Below are positions 1 to 7,921 of a stretch of 64,000 bases of DNA, in pieces. How positions within the stretch are numbered: position 1 is the first letter of the stretch; the number at the start of each line of letters is the position of its first letter. The DNA lies in assembly GCF_030163795.1 (NCBI RefSeq), contig NZ_JASJOF010000002.1, forward strand, positions 124,001-188,000, given 5' to 3'. Both the position numbers and the translations under genes were made by a program. The stretch comes from Roseicyclus marinus (GTDB taxonomy: Bacteria > Pseudomonadota > Alphaproteobacteria > Rhodobacterales > Rhodobacteraceae). The notes under the pieces were generated by a model. It was not told the origin of the DNA and ran no database searches. It saw only the letters and a list, made by a program, of their open reading frames with translations.

Positions 1-218
1 GCGACCTGACTGGCCTGCCCCCTACGCGCCTGCACGCCGGGGCCGAAGAGGCCTTGGCCGATGAGGCGCGCCGCCTTGCCGCCGCCATGGATCACGCCGA
101 GCTGTCGCTCTGGCCGGTCCTGCCCCATGTCTGGCACCTCCACGCTGGCCGCGCCCCCGCCGCCGACCGCGCGCTGGCCGACCTTGGCACTTTCCTCGCC
201 GCCCATATCCCCCGATGA
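1..218 (+). CDS. C-terminal fragment of an alpha/beta-hydrolase fold protein
   Basis: The gene runs in from the left edge; the readable frame starts at base 3 and gives about 71 residues. The end of the protein, with a PHVWHLHAG segment followed by a helix and LAAHIPR, resembles the C-terminus of HSL/steryl-acetyl-type alpha/beta hydrolases, where the histidine of PHVW is the catalytic base. The nucleophile and acid are outside the window, so activity cannot be judged. Its TGA overlaps the ATG of the ligase by ATGA, which suggests translational coupling. In many proteobacteria this position before the ligase is taken by a ligase-associated exonuclease; this fragment does not look like one. 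Confidence 0.5.
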   Translation, partial: DLTGLPPTRLHAGAEEALADEARRLAAAMDHAELSLWPVLPHVWHLHAGRAPAADRALADLGTFLAAHIPR

Positions 219-1813
219 AGGATTTCGCCGCCCTTTTCACCACGCTGGACCAGACCACCAAGACCAGCGTCAAGACCGCAGCGCTGGCGGAATATTTCCG
301 CACCGCCCCCGAGGATGACCGCCTCTGGACCGTGGCGCTTCTCTCGGGGCGCCGCCCGCGCCGCTCCATCACCTCGACACGCCTGCGCGAATGGGCGGCC
401 GAACGGGCAGGCATCTCCCTGTGGCTGTTCGAGGCCTGCTACCCGGTCGTGGGCGACCTCTCGGAAACCATCGCCCTCGTCCTGCCCCCGCCCGCCACGC
501 AGATCGAGAAATCCCTCACCGGCTGGATCACCGCCCTGCGTGCGCTGGACAAGGCCGACGACCCCACCCGCAAGGACTTCGTCTTCACCGCTTGGGACGG
601 GCTCGCCCCCACCGAACGCTTCGTCTTCAACAAGCTCATCACCGGCGGCTGGCGCATGGGCGTGAGCCAGAAATTGATGACCCGCGCGCTCGCCCAGGCA
701 ACCGGCATCGACGAGGCCGAACTGACCCACCGCCTGATGGGCGATTGGTCCCCCGACCGCATCACCTGGGATGGCCTTATCACCGCCCCCGATCCCGCCG
801 CCGACCTCTCCCGCCCCTATCCCTTCAGCCTCGCCCATCCGCTGGAGGACGCGCCCGAAACGCTCGGGCCTGTCACCGACTGGATCGCCGAACACAAATG
901 GGACGGCATCCGTGGCCAGCTGATCTTGCGCGGCGGCGACCACCACCTGTGGTCCCGCGGCGAAGAGTTGATGACCGACCGCTTTCCCGAACTGGCGCAA
1001 CTGACCGATTTCCTGCCCCACGGCACCGTCATCGACGGCGAGGTTCTCGCCTGGAACAATGCCGCCGATACGCCCCTCGGTTTCTCCAGCCTGCAACCCC
1101 GGATCGGCCGCAAGACCGTGCCGAAAAAACTCCTGACCGACGCCCCGGTCATCGTGATGGCCTATGACCTCCTCGAATGGCAGGGCGCCGATATCCGCGA
1201 CTGGCCGCTGTCGCGCCGCCGCGCCACCTTGGCCACGGCGCTCTTTGACCTCCCCCTCGGCCTGCCGCTGCGCCTCTCCCCGCCCGTGCCCGCGCAGGAC
1301 TGGACCGACCTCGCCCAAGCCCGCGCGACAGCACGCGACATCGGGGCCGAGGGGCTGATGCTCAAACGCGCCGCCTCCCCCTACCTGCCGGGCCGCCGCC
1401 GCGGCGATTGGTGGAAATGGAAACTCGATCCCCTGACCATCGACGCCGTGATGATCTATGCGCAGGCAGGCTCCGGGCGGCGCGCCACGCTCTACACCGA
1501 TTTCACCTTCGCCGTGCGCGACGGCGAGGCGCTCGTCCCCTTCACCAAGGCCTATTCGGGTCTCACCGACGCGGAATTCCGCGAAATCACCGCTTGGGTG
1601 CGCAAGAACACCACCGACCGTTTCGGCCCGGTGCGCGCCGTCAGGCCCGAACATGTCTTCGAAATCGCCTTCGAAGGGATACAGGCCAGCCCCCGCCACA
1701 AATCCGGCGTGGCGCTCCGCTTTCCCCGGATGGCGCGCTGGCGGCGCGACAAACCCGTGGCCGAGGCCAATACGCTCGACGATCTCAAGGCAATGCTGGC
1801 GCAATACGGCTGA
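215..1813 (+). CDS. ATP-dependent DNA ligase (cisplatin-damage-response type)
   Basis: A 532-residue ligase that would seal nicked duplex DNA with ATP through an enzyme-AMP intermediate. The nucleotidyltransferase motifs are all visible: motif I KWDGIR with the adenylated lysine near residue 228, motif III DGEVLAWN near 274, motif IV EGLMLKR, motif V WWKWKLDPL and a C-terminal motif VI region RFPRMARWRRDK. The first roughly 200 residues form the extra DNA-binding domain of this family, followed by the adenylation domain and an OB fold. Length fits the family. The ATG overlaps the preceding stop. A repair role is known for relatives; the usual partner exonuclease is not visible next to it. Confidence 0.93.
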   Translation: MKDFAALFTTLDQTTKTSVKTAALAEYFRTAPEDDRLWTVALLSGRRPRRSITSTRLREWAAERAGISLWLFEACYPVVGDLSETIALVLPPPATQIEKSLTGWITALRALDKADDPTRKDFVFTAWDGLAPTERFVFNKLITGGWRMGVSQKLMTRALAQATGIDEAELTHRLMGDWSPDRITWDGLITAPDPAADLSRPYPFSLAHPLEDAPETLGPVTDWIAEHKWDGIRGQLILRGGDHHLWSRGEELMTDRFPELAQLTDFLPHGTVIDGEVLAWNNAADTPLGFSSLQPRIGRKTVPKKLLTDAPVIVMAYDLLEWQGADIRDWPLSRRRATLATALFDLPLGLPLRLSPPVPAQDWTDLAQARATARDIGAEGLMLKRAASPYLPGRRRGDWWKWKLDPLTIDAVMIYAQAGSGRRATLYTDFTFAVRDGEALVPFTKAYSGLTDAEFREITAWVRKNTTDRFGPVRAVRPEHVFEIAFEGIQASPRHKSGVALRFPRMARWRRDKPVAEANTLDDLKAMLAQYG

Positions 1814-1826
1814 CACGCCGCCCATG

Positions 1827-1861
1827 CGCCCATTCCTTGGGCGGCCGCCCGGTTTCCGGGC
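1827..1861 (+). terminator. Tandem hairpins after the ligase gene
   Basis: Two perfect stem-loops follow the ligase stop: CGCCCA/TGGGCG with a 5-base loop, then GCCCGG-TTT-CCGGGC with a 3-base loop. There is no T-run, so this is a terminator or 3' stabilising structure by inference only. Confidence 0.45.
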
Positions 1862-1965
1862 AGAACACGGGATAGACCGGTGCCCCCCTTCCGCGCTATC
1901 CTGCCCCTCCACCGGAACCGGGCCCGCGCCCGCGCGTCGGCCCCCAAGGAACGGGAGATCGACCG

Positions 1966-2148
1966 ATGGACCACAAGGATCTCGTGCAATACGCGCGCAG
2001 CCTCTACGACGCCCACGGCGACAAGGCCGAGGCCGAGGCGGCTCAAAAAGCCCTCGCCGCGCGCGAAGCCGGACATGCGAAAGACGCAGACAAATGGGGC
2101 AAGATCCGCACCCATATCCGCGAATTGCGCGGTCCCCGCGCGACCTGA
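1966..2148 (+). CDS. Small charged hypothetical protein, 60 aa
   Basis: A 60-residue reading frame starting with MDHKDLVQYARS and rich in Ala, Lys, Glu and Asp, predicted as one or two soluble helices without signal peptide or membrane segment. A GGGAGA sequence lies 8-13 bases before the ATG and fits a ribosome binding site. I do not recognise the family. Codon positions show the strong third-position G/C bias of neighbouring genes, which supports a real gene. It sits alone between the ligase hairpins and an 11-base tandem repeat. Confidence 0.5.
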   Translation: MDHKDLVQYARSLYDAHGDKAEAEAAQKALAAREAGHAKDADKWGKIRTHIRELRGPRAT

Positions 2149-2180
2149 GCGCGATCTGACAGCGATCTGACAGCGATCTA
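2140..2180. repeat. Short tandem repeat, 11-base unit
   Basis: Unit GCGATCTGACA is present twice exactly (2151-2161, 2162-2172), followed by a partial copy (GCGATCT) and preceded by a degenerate one. The 11-base period is close to one helical turn. It lies in the leader of the DUF4149 gene. Confidence 0.7.
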
Positions 2181-2253
2181 AGGCGACCCTGCGACAAGCC
2201 ACCGCGCCGCGTCCCGGCTGGTCCTGCGCGTGCGGGCCGCTAGTTGGCCCACC

Positions 2254-2643
2254 ATGAGCATGATCGCCCTTCTTCTCGCCGCCACCCTGCTTGGGGGCAT
2301 GGTGTTTTTCAGCTTCGGCTTCGCGCCGGTCTTGTTCGCCCAATTGCCGATGGACAAGGTGCGCCCGCTCCTGCGCGGAACGTTCCCCTACTATTACCTG
2401 GCCGTGATCGCGCTGTCGGGCGTGGCGGCGCTGGCGACGATCCCGGTGTCGGGCATGGCCTCGGCGCTTTTGGGGGTGATCTGCCTCACCACGATCTATG
2501 CACGGCAGGACCTGATGGGCCGGATCAATGCCGCCACCGACCGGGGCGACAGCGCCGCGTTCAAACGGCTTCACGGACTGTCGGTCGTGGTCCAACTGAT
2601 CCAGATCGGCCTTGCCGGTTGGGCGGTCGTTTTGCTCGGCTGA
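2254..2643 (+). CDS. DUF4149-type inner-membrane protein
   Basis: A 129-residue protein with about four hydrophobic segments: residues 1-25, two in the middle around the ALSGVAALATI and SALLGVICLTT stretches, and one at the C-terminus (VQLIQIGLAGWAVVLLG). The pattern of helices and the short charged loop before the last helix (TDRGDSAAFKRLHG) match DUF4149 proteins, whose function is unknown. ATG at 2254 is preferred over an in-frame GTG at 2230 because the first helix begins there; 2260 is another possible start. It ends 7 bases before the 3' end of the convergent amidotransferase gene, so the two transcripts probably share a termination region. Confidence 0.7.
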   Translation: MSMIALLLAATLLGGMVFFSFGFAPVLFAQLPMDKVRPLLRGTFPYYYLAVIALSGVAALATIPVSGMASALLGVICLTTIYARQDLMGRINAATDRGDSAAFKRLHGLSVVVQLIQIGLAGWAVVLLG

Positions 2644-2650
2644 TCGTCGT

Positions 2651-3430
2651 TCAGGCGACGGCAGCCACAGGCATCGGACGCCGGCTTTCCGCCCAGGCCC
2701 GCGCCGCCCGGCCGAAGGCCTCGAACAGCGGCCGGCTCACCGGATCCTGCGCCGCGCGATATTCCGGATGCCATTGCACCGACAGCGTGAACCCCGGCGC
2801 GCCCTCGATATAGATCGCCTCGGGTGTGCCGTCGGGCGCATGCCCGTCGATCACCACGCGCCCGCCCGGCCGCTTGATCCCCTGCCCGTGCAACGTGTTG
2901 GTCATCACCTCGGTCGCGCCGAGAATGCGGTGAAACGGCCCGCCCTCGGTCAGGGTCACGACATGGCGCAGCGCGAATTTCTCTTCGATCGTGCCATCGG
3001 GCGGCATCCGGTGGTTCATCCGTCCCGGCAGATCGCGGATCTCGGGATAAAGCGAGCCGCCCATGGCGACATTCACCTCTTGAAAGCCCCGGCACACGCC
3101 CAGAAACGGCTGCCCCCGTTCCACGCAGGCCCGGATCAGCGGCAGGGCCACCGCGTCGCGCGCCCGGTCGAATGCGCCATGCGCCTCGGTCTCGGCCTCG
3201 CCATATTCCTCGGGATGCACGTTCGGACGCCCGCCGGTGAACAGGAACCCGTCGCAGACTTCGACCAGTTCGGCCACGCTCACAAACCTTGGATCGGCCG
3301 GGATCACCAGCGGCAGACCGCCCGAAACATCGGCCACCGCTTCGGCGTTCATCGCGCCGCCCGCATAGGTGCGGTACTGCTCGTTCACGAGATGCTGGTT
3401 TCCGATGATGCCGATGACGGGCCGCGCCAT
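2651..3430 (-). CDS. Class I glutamine amidotransferase-like hydrolase (peptidase C26, PuuD-like)
   Basis: A 259-residue cytoplasmic enzyme of the gamma-glutamyl-gamma-aminobutyrate hydrolase family, which cleaves gamma-glutamyl amides. The catalytic triad is visible: Cys113 in GVCRG, and His221 and Glu223 in QWHPEY. MARPVIGI is a typical family N-terminus, so the start at 3430 is preferred over upstream in-frame starts. In PuuD the substrate is gamma-Glu-GABA from putrescine; no other putrescine gene is present, so the substrate here is open. It lies 133 bases downstream of the RidA-like gene in the same direction and may be the last gene of that group. Confidence 0.88.
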   Translation of the reverse strand: MARPVIGIIGNQHLVNEQYRTYAGGAMNAEAVADVSGGLPLVIPADPRFVSVAELVEVCDGFLFTGGRPNVHPEEYGEAETEAHGAFDRARDAVALPLIRACVERGQPFLGVCRGFQEVNVAMGGSLYPEIRDLPGRMNHRMPPDGTIEEKFALRHVVTLTEGGPFHRILGATEVMTNTLHGQGIKRPGGRVVIDGHAPDGTPEAIYIEGAPGFTLSVQWHPEYRAAQDPVSRPLFEAFGRAARAWAESRRPMPVAAVA

Positions 3431-3563
3431 GTGGTCTCCCCTGTGCTTGGCCACCAGATCTAGCGCGATTTCCTGCAAACGAAAAGACCGCGCCGGAACC
3501 AGATGCCCCGCAGCACCGCATCTGCCTGCAAAACAGGCACTGGCAGGGCCCCTCTGCCCCGGC

Positions 3564-3977
3564 TCAGACCGGGGCGGCCACGCCCCCCTGCCCCGCACCC
3601 GGCAGACGGGCCGTCACCTCGATCTCGATCAGCATCCGCGGATCCTGCAACCCCGCCACGATCATCGTCGCCGCAGGCCGGACCTCCCCCAGCCACGCGC
3701 GTGTGACAGGCCAGCAATCAGGCCAGAGCGAGGCATCGGGCAAGATGTAATGCACCCGCACGACATCGGCCATGGAAGCCCCCGCCTGCCGCAGCGCCGC
3801 GTCGATATTGGCGAAGGTCTGCTCGGCCTGCGCCGCGACCTCGGAGGAAATCTCCATCTTCGCGTAATCGAACCCCGTCGTCCCCGCGACGAAGACCCAG
3901 CCGTCCTGCACCACGGCGCGGGAATAGCCGATCTCTGCCTCGAAGGGCGACCCCGAAGAGATCAGTCGCCGGCTCAC
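3564..3977 (-). CDS. RidA/YjgF-family protein
   Basis: A 137-residue RidA-fold protein. Family members hydrolyse reactive enamines and imines made by PLP enzymes, or act as specialised amidohydrolases in catabolic operons. The central strand FVAGTTGFDY, the helix SEVAAQAEQTFANIDAAL and the C-terminal IEIEVTARLP follow the family. In place of the usual arginine motif near the end it has DPRMLIEIEV, with the arginine retained. The start overlaps the stop of the upstream HbpS-like gene by 4 bases, so the two are translated together. A specialised detoxifying role tied to that partner is inference. Confidence 0.88.
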   Translation of the reverse strand: MSRRLISSGSPFEAEIGYSRAVVQDGWVFVAGTTGFDYAKMEISSEVAAQAEQTFANIDAALRQAGASMADVVRVHYILPDASLWPDCWPVTRAWLGEVRPAATMIVAGLQDPRMLIEIEVTARLPGAGQGGVAAPV

Positions 3978-4393
3978 GCCAGCGCCTCGAACCCCGCCGC
4001 CGTGATCCCGGCCACAGCCACGGCCGCATCATTGTCCGACGTGTCGCCTGTCACGCCGACAGCCCCCACAACCGCGCCATCGCGCAAGACCAGCACACCG
4101 CCCGGCACCGGCACGACCTTCCCCTCGAAGGCCCCGTTCACAGCCGCCATGAAATAGGCCTGCGCCTCGGCGCGGGCCATCTGCGCGCTGCCGGGCATCC
4201 CCAGCATGACCGCGCCATAGGCCTTGGCCCGCGCGATCTCGAACCGGCCCGGGCTTGCCCCGTCCTCCCGCTCGAAGGCCAGAAGATGTCCGCCCGCATC
4301 CAGAACGCAGACCGACAGCGGCTTCAGCCCCATCTCGCGCCCCGTCGCGCGCGCCACCGCGATCATCTCGCGCGCCGCTCCCAGAGTAATCAT
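3974..4393 (-). CDS. GlcG/HbpS-family protein
   Basis: A 139-residue protein of the DUF336 (GlcG/HbpS) family, with the typical SVCVLDAGGHLLAFER segment, RFEIARAKAYGAV helix and a glycine-rich VPVPGGVLVLRDG turn. Relatives bind heme or corrinoids, or are encoded beside glycolate and malate synthase genes with unknown role. Malate synthase G lies on the same strand just upstream, which echoes the glc locus of E. coli where glcG and glcB are neighbours. No signal peptide is seen, so it is probably cytoplasmic. An unusual cluster of TTAA motifs lies directly upstream of its ATG. Confidence 0.85.
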   Translation of the reverse strand: MITLGAAREMIAVARATGREMGLKPLSVCVLDAGGHLLAFEREDGASPGRFEIARAKAYGAVMLGMPGSAQMARAEAQAYFMAAVNGAFEGKVVPVPGGVLVLRDGAVVGAVGVTGDTSDNDAAVAVAGITAAGFEALA

Positions 4394-4395
4394 CT

Positions 4396-4458
4396 CTTAA
4401 CACTCCCTGTGATGTCTTAACCTGCCGTTAAGGCGCTTAACCCCCTGTCAAGGTTAAC
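4396..4458 (-). promoter_or_regulatory. TTAA cluster with CtrA-like site upstream of the glcG-like operon
   Basis: Five TTAA tetramers, each flanked as CTTAAC, GTTAAG or GTTAAC, fall within 63 bases. The pair at 4417-4420 and 4428-4431 is spaced as TTAA-N7-TTAA, the CtrA consensus of alphaproteobacteria. TTAA is rare in DNA of this composition. Binding by CtrA is inferred. Confidence 0.45.
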
Positions 4459-4474
4459 GCGCCCCCCGGCACCC

Positions 4475-4497
4475 CTTCATCTTGGCCCGAAAACTCC
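4475..4497 (-). repeat. Dispersed 23-base intergenic repeat, copy 1
   Basis: Identical over 23 bases to 21363-21385 on the plus strand. It starts GGAGTTTT and ends CCAAGATGAAG. A looser relative (TATTTGGGGGAAGATGAAG) is at 13785-13803 between two convergent genes. Confidence 0.7.
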
Positions 4498-4531
4498 GGG
4501 GGAGCCCGGAACGGGCGGGGGCAGAGCCCCC
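4475..4531 (-). terminator. Terminator region after malate synthase G
   Basis: Reading in the direction of glcB, the stop is followed by GGGGGC-TCT-GCCCCC (4517-4531), then a short stem ending GGAGTTTT and the motif CCAAGATGAAG. The last part is an exact copy of a sequence at 21363-21385. Confidence 0.6.
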
Positions 4532-4535
4532 AGCC

Positions 4536-6680
4536 TCAGGCCGCCTTCAGCTCCAGCCGCCGGGCATGAAGCACCGGCTCGGTATAACCCGAAGGCTGCT
4601 CGCGGCCCTTGAAAACAAGGTCGCAAGCGGCGGCAAAGGCGATGCCGTTGAACCCCGGCGCCATCGGCGTATAGCCCGGATCGCCGGCATTCTGCCGGTC
4701 CACCACCGCCGCCATCCGGCGCAGGATCTCCATCACCTGCGCCTCGCTGATCACGCCGTGATGCAGCCAGTTGGCGATGTGCTGGGCAGAAATCCGGCAG
4801 GTCGCACGATCCTCCATCAAGGCTACATCGTTGATATCAGGCACTTTCGAACAGCCCACGCCCGCATCGATCCAGCGCACCACATAGCCCAGGATCCCTT
4901 GGGCATTGTTCTCGACCTCGCGGGTGATCTGCGCCTCGGTCCAGCGCTGGTAGGAGGCCAGCGGGATGTCGAGAAGCGCATTCACATAGGCTCGCCGCCC
5001 GCCCGCCTCCAGCTTTTGCTGGACGGCCGCGACATTGACCTGGTGGTAATGCAGCGCATGAAGCGTGGCCGCCGTCGGGCTCGGAACCCAGGCGCAATTG
5101 GCACCCGCGCGCGGATGCTCGATCTTGACCTCAAGCATCTCGGCCATGGCATCGGGCTTGGCCCACATGCCCTTGCCGATCTGCGCGCGCCCGCGCAGCC
5201 CGCATTCCAGGCCGATATCGACATTCTGGTTCTCGTAGGCCGCGATCCAGCTCTTGCGCTTGATGAAATCCTTGCGGCTGAAGGGACCGGCCTCCATCGA
5301 GGTATGGATCTCGTCGCCCGTCCGATCGAGGAACCCGGTGTTGATGAAGGCTACGCGATGCTTGGCCGCGCGGATGCATTCCTTGAGGTTGACGCTGGTG
5401 CGCCGCTCCTCGTCCATCACGCCCAGCTTGACGGTATAGCGCGGCAGGCCCAGCAATTCCTCGACCTTGGTGAAGGTCTCGTCGGCGAAGGCCACTTCCT
5501 CCGGCCCATGCATCTTGGGTTTGACGACATAGACCGAACCCGCATGGCTGTTGCGCAGGCCCTTGTCCTTTTTCAGGTCGTGCAGCGCGATCAGCACCGT
5601 GATCATCGCATCCATCAGACCCTCGTAGGCCTCGGATCCGTCCTCGAGCAAGATCGCCGGATTGGTCATCAGGTGGCCGACATTGCGCACCAGCATCAAG
5701 GCGCGGCCCTTGACCTCAAGCGCCGTGCCATCGGGCGCGACATAGTCGAGGTCGGGGGACAGCTTGCGGGTCATCATCTGCCCGCCCTTCTCGAAGGTCT
5801 CCGACAGATCGCCCTGCATCAGGCCCAGCCAGTTGCCATAGGCCTGCACCTTGTCCTCGGCATCGACGCAGGCGACCGAATCCTCGCAATCCATGATCGC
5901 GCTGACCGCCGCCTCCATCCGCACATCGGCAAGCCCCGCCTGATCGCGCGACCCGATGGGATGGGTGCGGTCGAAAACCAGTTCGACATGCAAACCGTTG
6001 TTGACCAGCAGCACCCGCTCGGGCGCCTTGGGATGGCCACGGTAGCCCGCGAATTTGGCGGGCTGCTCCAGCGGCTTGTCGTCGATCAGCAGCTGGCCCT
6101 TGTCGACGTGGTAACGCCGCGCGTCGGCGTGGCTGTGACCGACGATCGGGAAGGCGCTGTCGAGAAACACCCGCGCCCGCGCCACAACCCGCGCGCCACG
6201 CCCCCGGTCATAGCCACCGGCTTTGGGCAAGCTGCCCATCGCGTCGGTGCCGTAGAAGGCATCGTAAAGGCTGCCCCAACGGGCATTGGCCGCGTTCAAC
6301 GCGAACCGCGCATTGGTGATCGGCACCACCAGCTGCGGGCCCGCGACGGTCGCGATCTCGGGGTCGATGCGATCGGTCTCAAGGGAAAACGCCTCGCCCT
6401 CGGGCATGAGGTAACCGATCTCGCGCAAGAAAGCCTCGTAGGCGTCGGCATCATGGGGTTTGCCCCGACGCGCGATGTGCCACGCGTCGATCTTTGCCTG
6501 AAGATCCTGACGCTTGTCCAAAAGCGCCCTGTTCTTGCCGGCCGACCCATGCAGCAGGTCCGAAAACCCGGTCCAGAACGCCTCTGTCGCCACGCCGGTT
6601 CCGGGCAGAGCCCGCTGTTCCAGAAAGTCCGCCAGAACCGCCGCCACCTGCAGCCGTCCGCGTGTCACATACTCAGCCAT
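4536..6680 (-). CDS. glcB: Malate synthase G
   Basis: A 714-residue enzyme that condenses glyoxylate and acetyl-CoA to malate in the cytoplasm, needed for growth on C2 compounds or glycolate. Length and sequence fit the single-chain G isoform (about 720 residues): N-terminal [13 protein letters not shown], the metal-binding region with [16 protein letters not shown], the [16 protein letters not shown] stretch and the C-terminal helical plug. An AAGGGG ribosome binding site lies 5-10 bases before the ATG at 6680, which rules against longer in-frame starts. No isocitrate lyase is in the window. A perfect palindrome about 66 bases upstream of the start is a candidate operator. Confidence 0.97.
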   Translation of the reverse strand: MAEYVTRGRLQVAAVLADFLEQRALPGTGVATEAFWTGFSDLLHGSAGKNRALLDKRQDLQAKIDAWHIARRGKPHDADAYEAFLREIGYLMPEGEAFSLETDRIDPEIATVAGPQLVVPITNARFALNAANARWGSLYDAFYGTDAMGSLPKAGGYDRGRGARVVARARVFLDSAFPIVGHSHADARRYHVDKGQLLIDDKPLEQPAKFAGYRGHPKAPERVLLVNNGLHVELVFDRTHPIGSRDQAGLADVRMEAAVSAIMDCEDSVACVDAEDKVQAYGNWLGLMQGDLSETFEKGGQMMTRKLSPDLDYVAPDGTALEVKGRALMLVRNVGHLMTNPAILLEDGSEAYEGLMDAMITVLIALHDLKKDKGLRNSHAGSVYVVKPKMHGPEEVAFADETFTKVEELLGLPRYTVKLGVMDEERRTSVNLKECIRAAKHRVAFINTGFLDRTGDEIHTSMEAGPFSRKDFIKRKSWIAAYENQNVDIGLECGLRGRAQIGKGMWAKPDAMAEMLEVKIEHPRAGANCAWVPSPTAATLHALHYHQVNVAAVQQKLEAGGRRAYVNALLDIPLASYQRWTEAQITREVENNAQGILGYVVRWIDAGVGCSKVPDINDVALMEDRATCRISAQHIANWLHHGVISEAQVMEILRRMAAVVDRQNAGDPGYTPMAPGFNGIAFAAACDLVFKGREQPSGYTEPVLHARRLELKAA

Positions 6681-6745
6681 GTTCACCCCTTCGATGCAAT
6701 GTCGCCGGTATCCCGCAGCATACCGGCCCCTCGCGGAGCGGATTA

Positions 6746-6760
6746 CGGAAAAAGTTTCCG
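6746..6760 (-). promoter_or_regulatory. Perfect inverted repeat upstream of glcB
   Basis: CGGAAA-AAG-TTTCCG, a perfect 6-3-6 palindrome in the 111-base gap between the Hint gene and glcB. It is a candidate regulator site; the protein that would bind it is unknown. Confidence 0.35.
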
Positions 6761-6791
6761 ATCGGCAACAGCCTGACCGCGACAAGTCGGC

Positions 6792-7649
6792 TCAGCGCAG
6801 ACGCGCAATCGCCTCGGCTTCGGTCAGGCGCGGCAGGATCGGGGTCATGTCGACCTCACGCGATCCGACAGCCTCCGCGCGCCACCAGCTTTCGCAGGAA
6901 AGACCTTGGGCCAAGATCAGGCTATGACGCGGCAACAGGATCTGGTGCCATGTCACACTCGCCCCGAACTCGGCGCGCCCATGGCCCAACTCTGTCAGCG
7001 CCGAGGCCGGAACCAGCACCGCCTCGCCCTGAAGCTCGGCACGGAGCGCGTGGTTGCCCGAAATCAGAAGATCCTCGCTCAGCCCCCAAAACCCCCGCCG
7101 AAAGCGGATCGGCGCGGCGACGCCGCGGGCCACCACCGTCCGGATCTCGATCCGGACGATCGGCTCGAACTTGTCCGCACCGGTCCAGACCAGATCACCG
7201 TGCGACAGCGTTTCCACCGGACGCTTGCCTTGGGCGGTCATGATGCGCGTGCCGCTGACGAAACCGCCGTGAAAGGCGGCATCGCCCCCCTCGCCCGTGA
7301 CCGGCAGGGACAGCAGGTAATCGCGCCCCGCCCGCAGCGGCAGAGAGGTCGCGATGGCGGTGACCGCCCCGCCCTCCGCATCGATCCGGTAGCCGACAAG
7401 GCGGACGTTCTTGGCGGTATCGACAAGAGTCCAAAGCGGTGTGGCCGTGTCACCCAAGGCAAGCTCGATCCCGTCGATCCTTGCGGGCGCGGCCAGCCGC
7501 CCCCCGTCCAGCTCCAGCGAAACGGGCACGGCATGGCGCGACAGGCTGACGGTCAGTTGCCGTCCGGTCTGGGCGGCGAGATGCGGATCGGGCGGCAGCG
7601 TGGTGCCGAAATCGGACGGCAGATAGGCATAAAGTGCGACCCGTGGCAT
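6792..7649 (-). CDS. Degenerate Hint (hedgehog/intein) domain protein
   Basis: A 285-residue protein with a beta-rich N-terminal half (about residues 1-130) and a Hint domain from about 132 onward. The Hint core is recognisable: GFVSGTRIMTAQGKRPVETL, then GDLVWTG, LLISGNHAL and the terminal HSLILAQGLSCESW. In active Hint domains the first residue is cysteine (CFTPGT-like); here that position is glycine, so autoprocessing is unlikely. Similar Hint proteins are common and multicopy in Rhodobacteraceae, with no agreed function. No signal peptide is seen. It ends 111 bases before glcB. Confidence 0.8.
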   Translation of the reverse strand: MPRVALYAYLPSDFGTTLPPDPHLAAQTGRQLTVSLSRHAVPVSLELDGGRLAAPARIDGIELALGDTATPLWTLVDTAKNVRLVGYRIDAEGGAVTAIATSLPLRAGRDYLLSLPVTGEGGDAAFHGGFVSGTRIMTAQGKRPVETLSHGDLVWTGADKFEPIVRIEIRTVVARGVAAPIRFRRGFWGLSEDLLISGNHALRAELQGEAVLVPASALTELGHGRAEFGASVTWHQILLPRHSLILAQGLSCESWWRAEAVGSREVDMTPILPRLTEAEAIARLR

Positions 7650-7693
7650 CGTTACCCCTTATCCGCGCCACACCTGCACGGGGCGCGAAACCC

Positions 7694-7879
7694 TCACCCC
7701 GAGCGCCGCCCGGTCGGACCCGGCGCCTGCGCCTGCTTTGGCCGCGTGTCGCGGCACCGATCCGAACAATACCGGACCTCGTCCCAGACCTTTTCCCACT
7801 TCTTGCGCCAGGTAAAGGGCCGGCCACAGGTGACGCAGGTCTTTTGGGGAAGGTCGGATTTCTTGCGCATCTTGGCCAT
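7694..7879 (-). CDS. DUF2256 zinc-ribbon-like small protein
   Basis: A 61-residue basic protein with [14 protein letters not shown] and a second pair RYCSDRC, giving a CxxC-x(n)-CxxxC zinc knuckle. This matches DUF2256 almost end to end. These small proteins are repeatedly found next to cryptochrome/photolyase genes, and here one directly follows the cryptochrome gene by 42 bases on the same strand. A role as a partner of that flavoprotein is inferred from the pairing; no activity is known to me. Confidence 0.85.
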   Translation of the reverse strand: MAKMRKKSDLPQKTCVTCGRPFTWRKKWEKVWDEVRYCSDRCRDTRPKQAQAPGPTGRRSG

Positions 7880-7921
7880 GAGGGCGGAGCTATGCCGCCC
7901 CGCGCACCCGGCAAGGGCGCG

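Noticed and set aside
4482-6776. Long open frame (764 codons) antisense to glcB
   Set aside because: Its frame is the mirror of a perfectly conserved malate synthase; high G+C keeps the opposite strand free of stops. The protein is rich in His, Arg, Gly and Asp with no domain.
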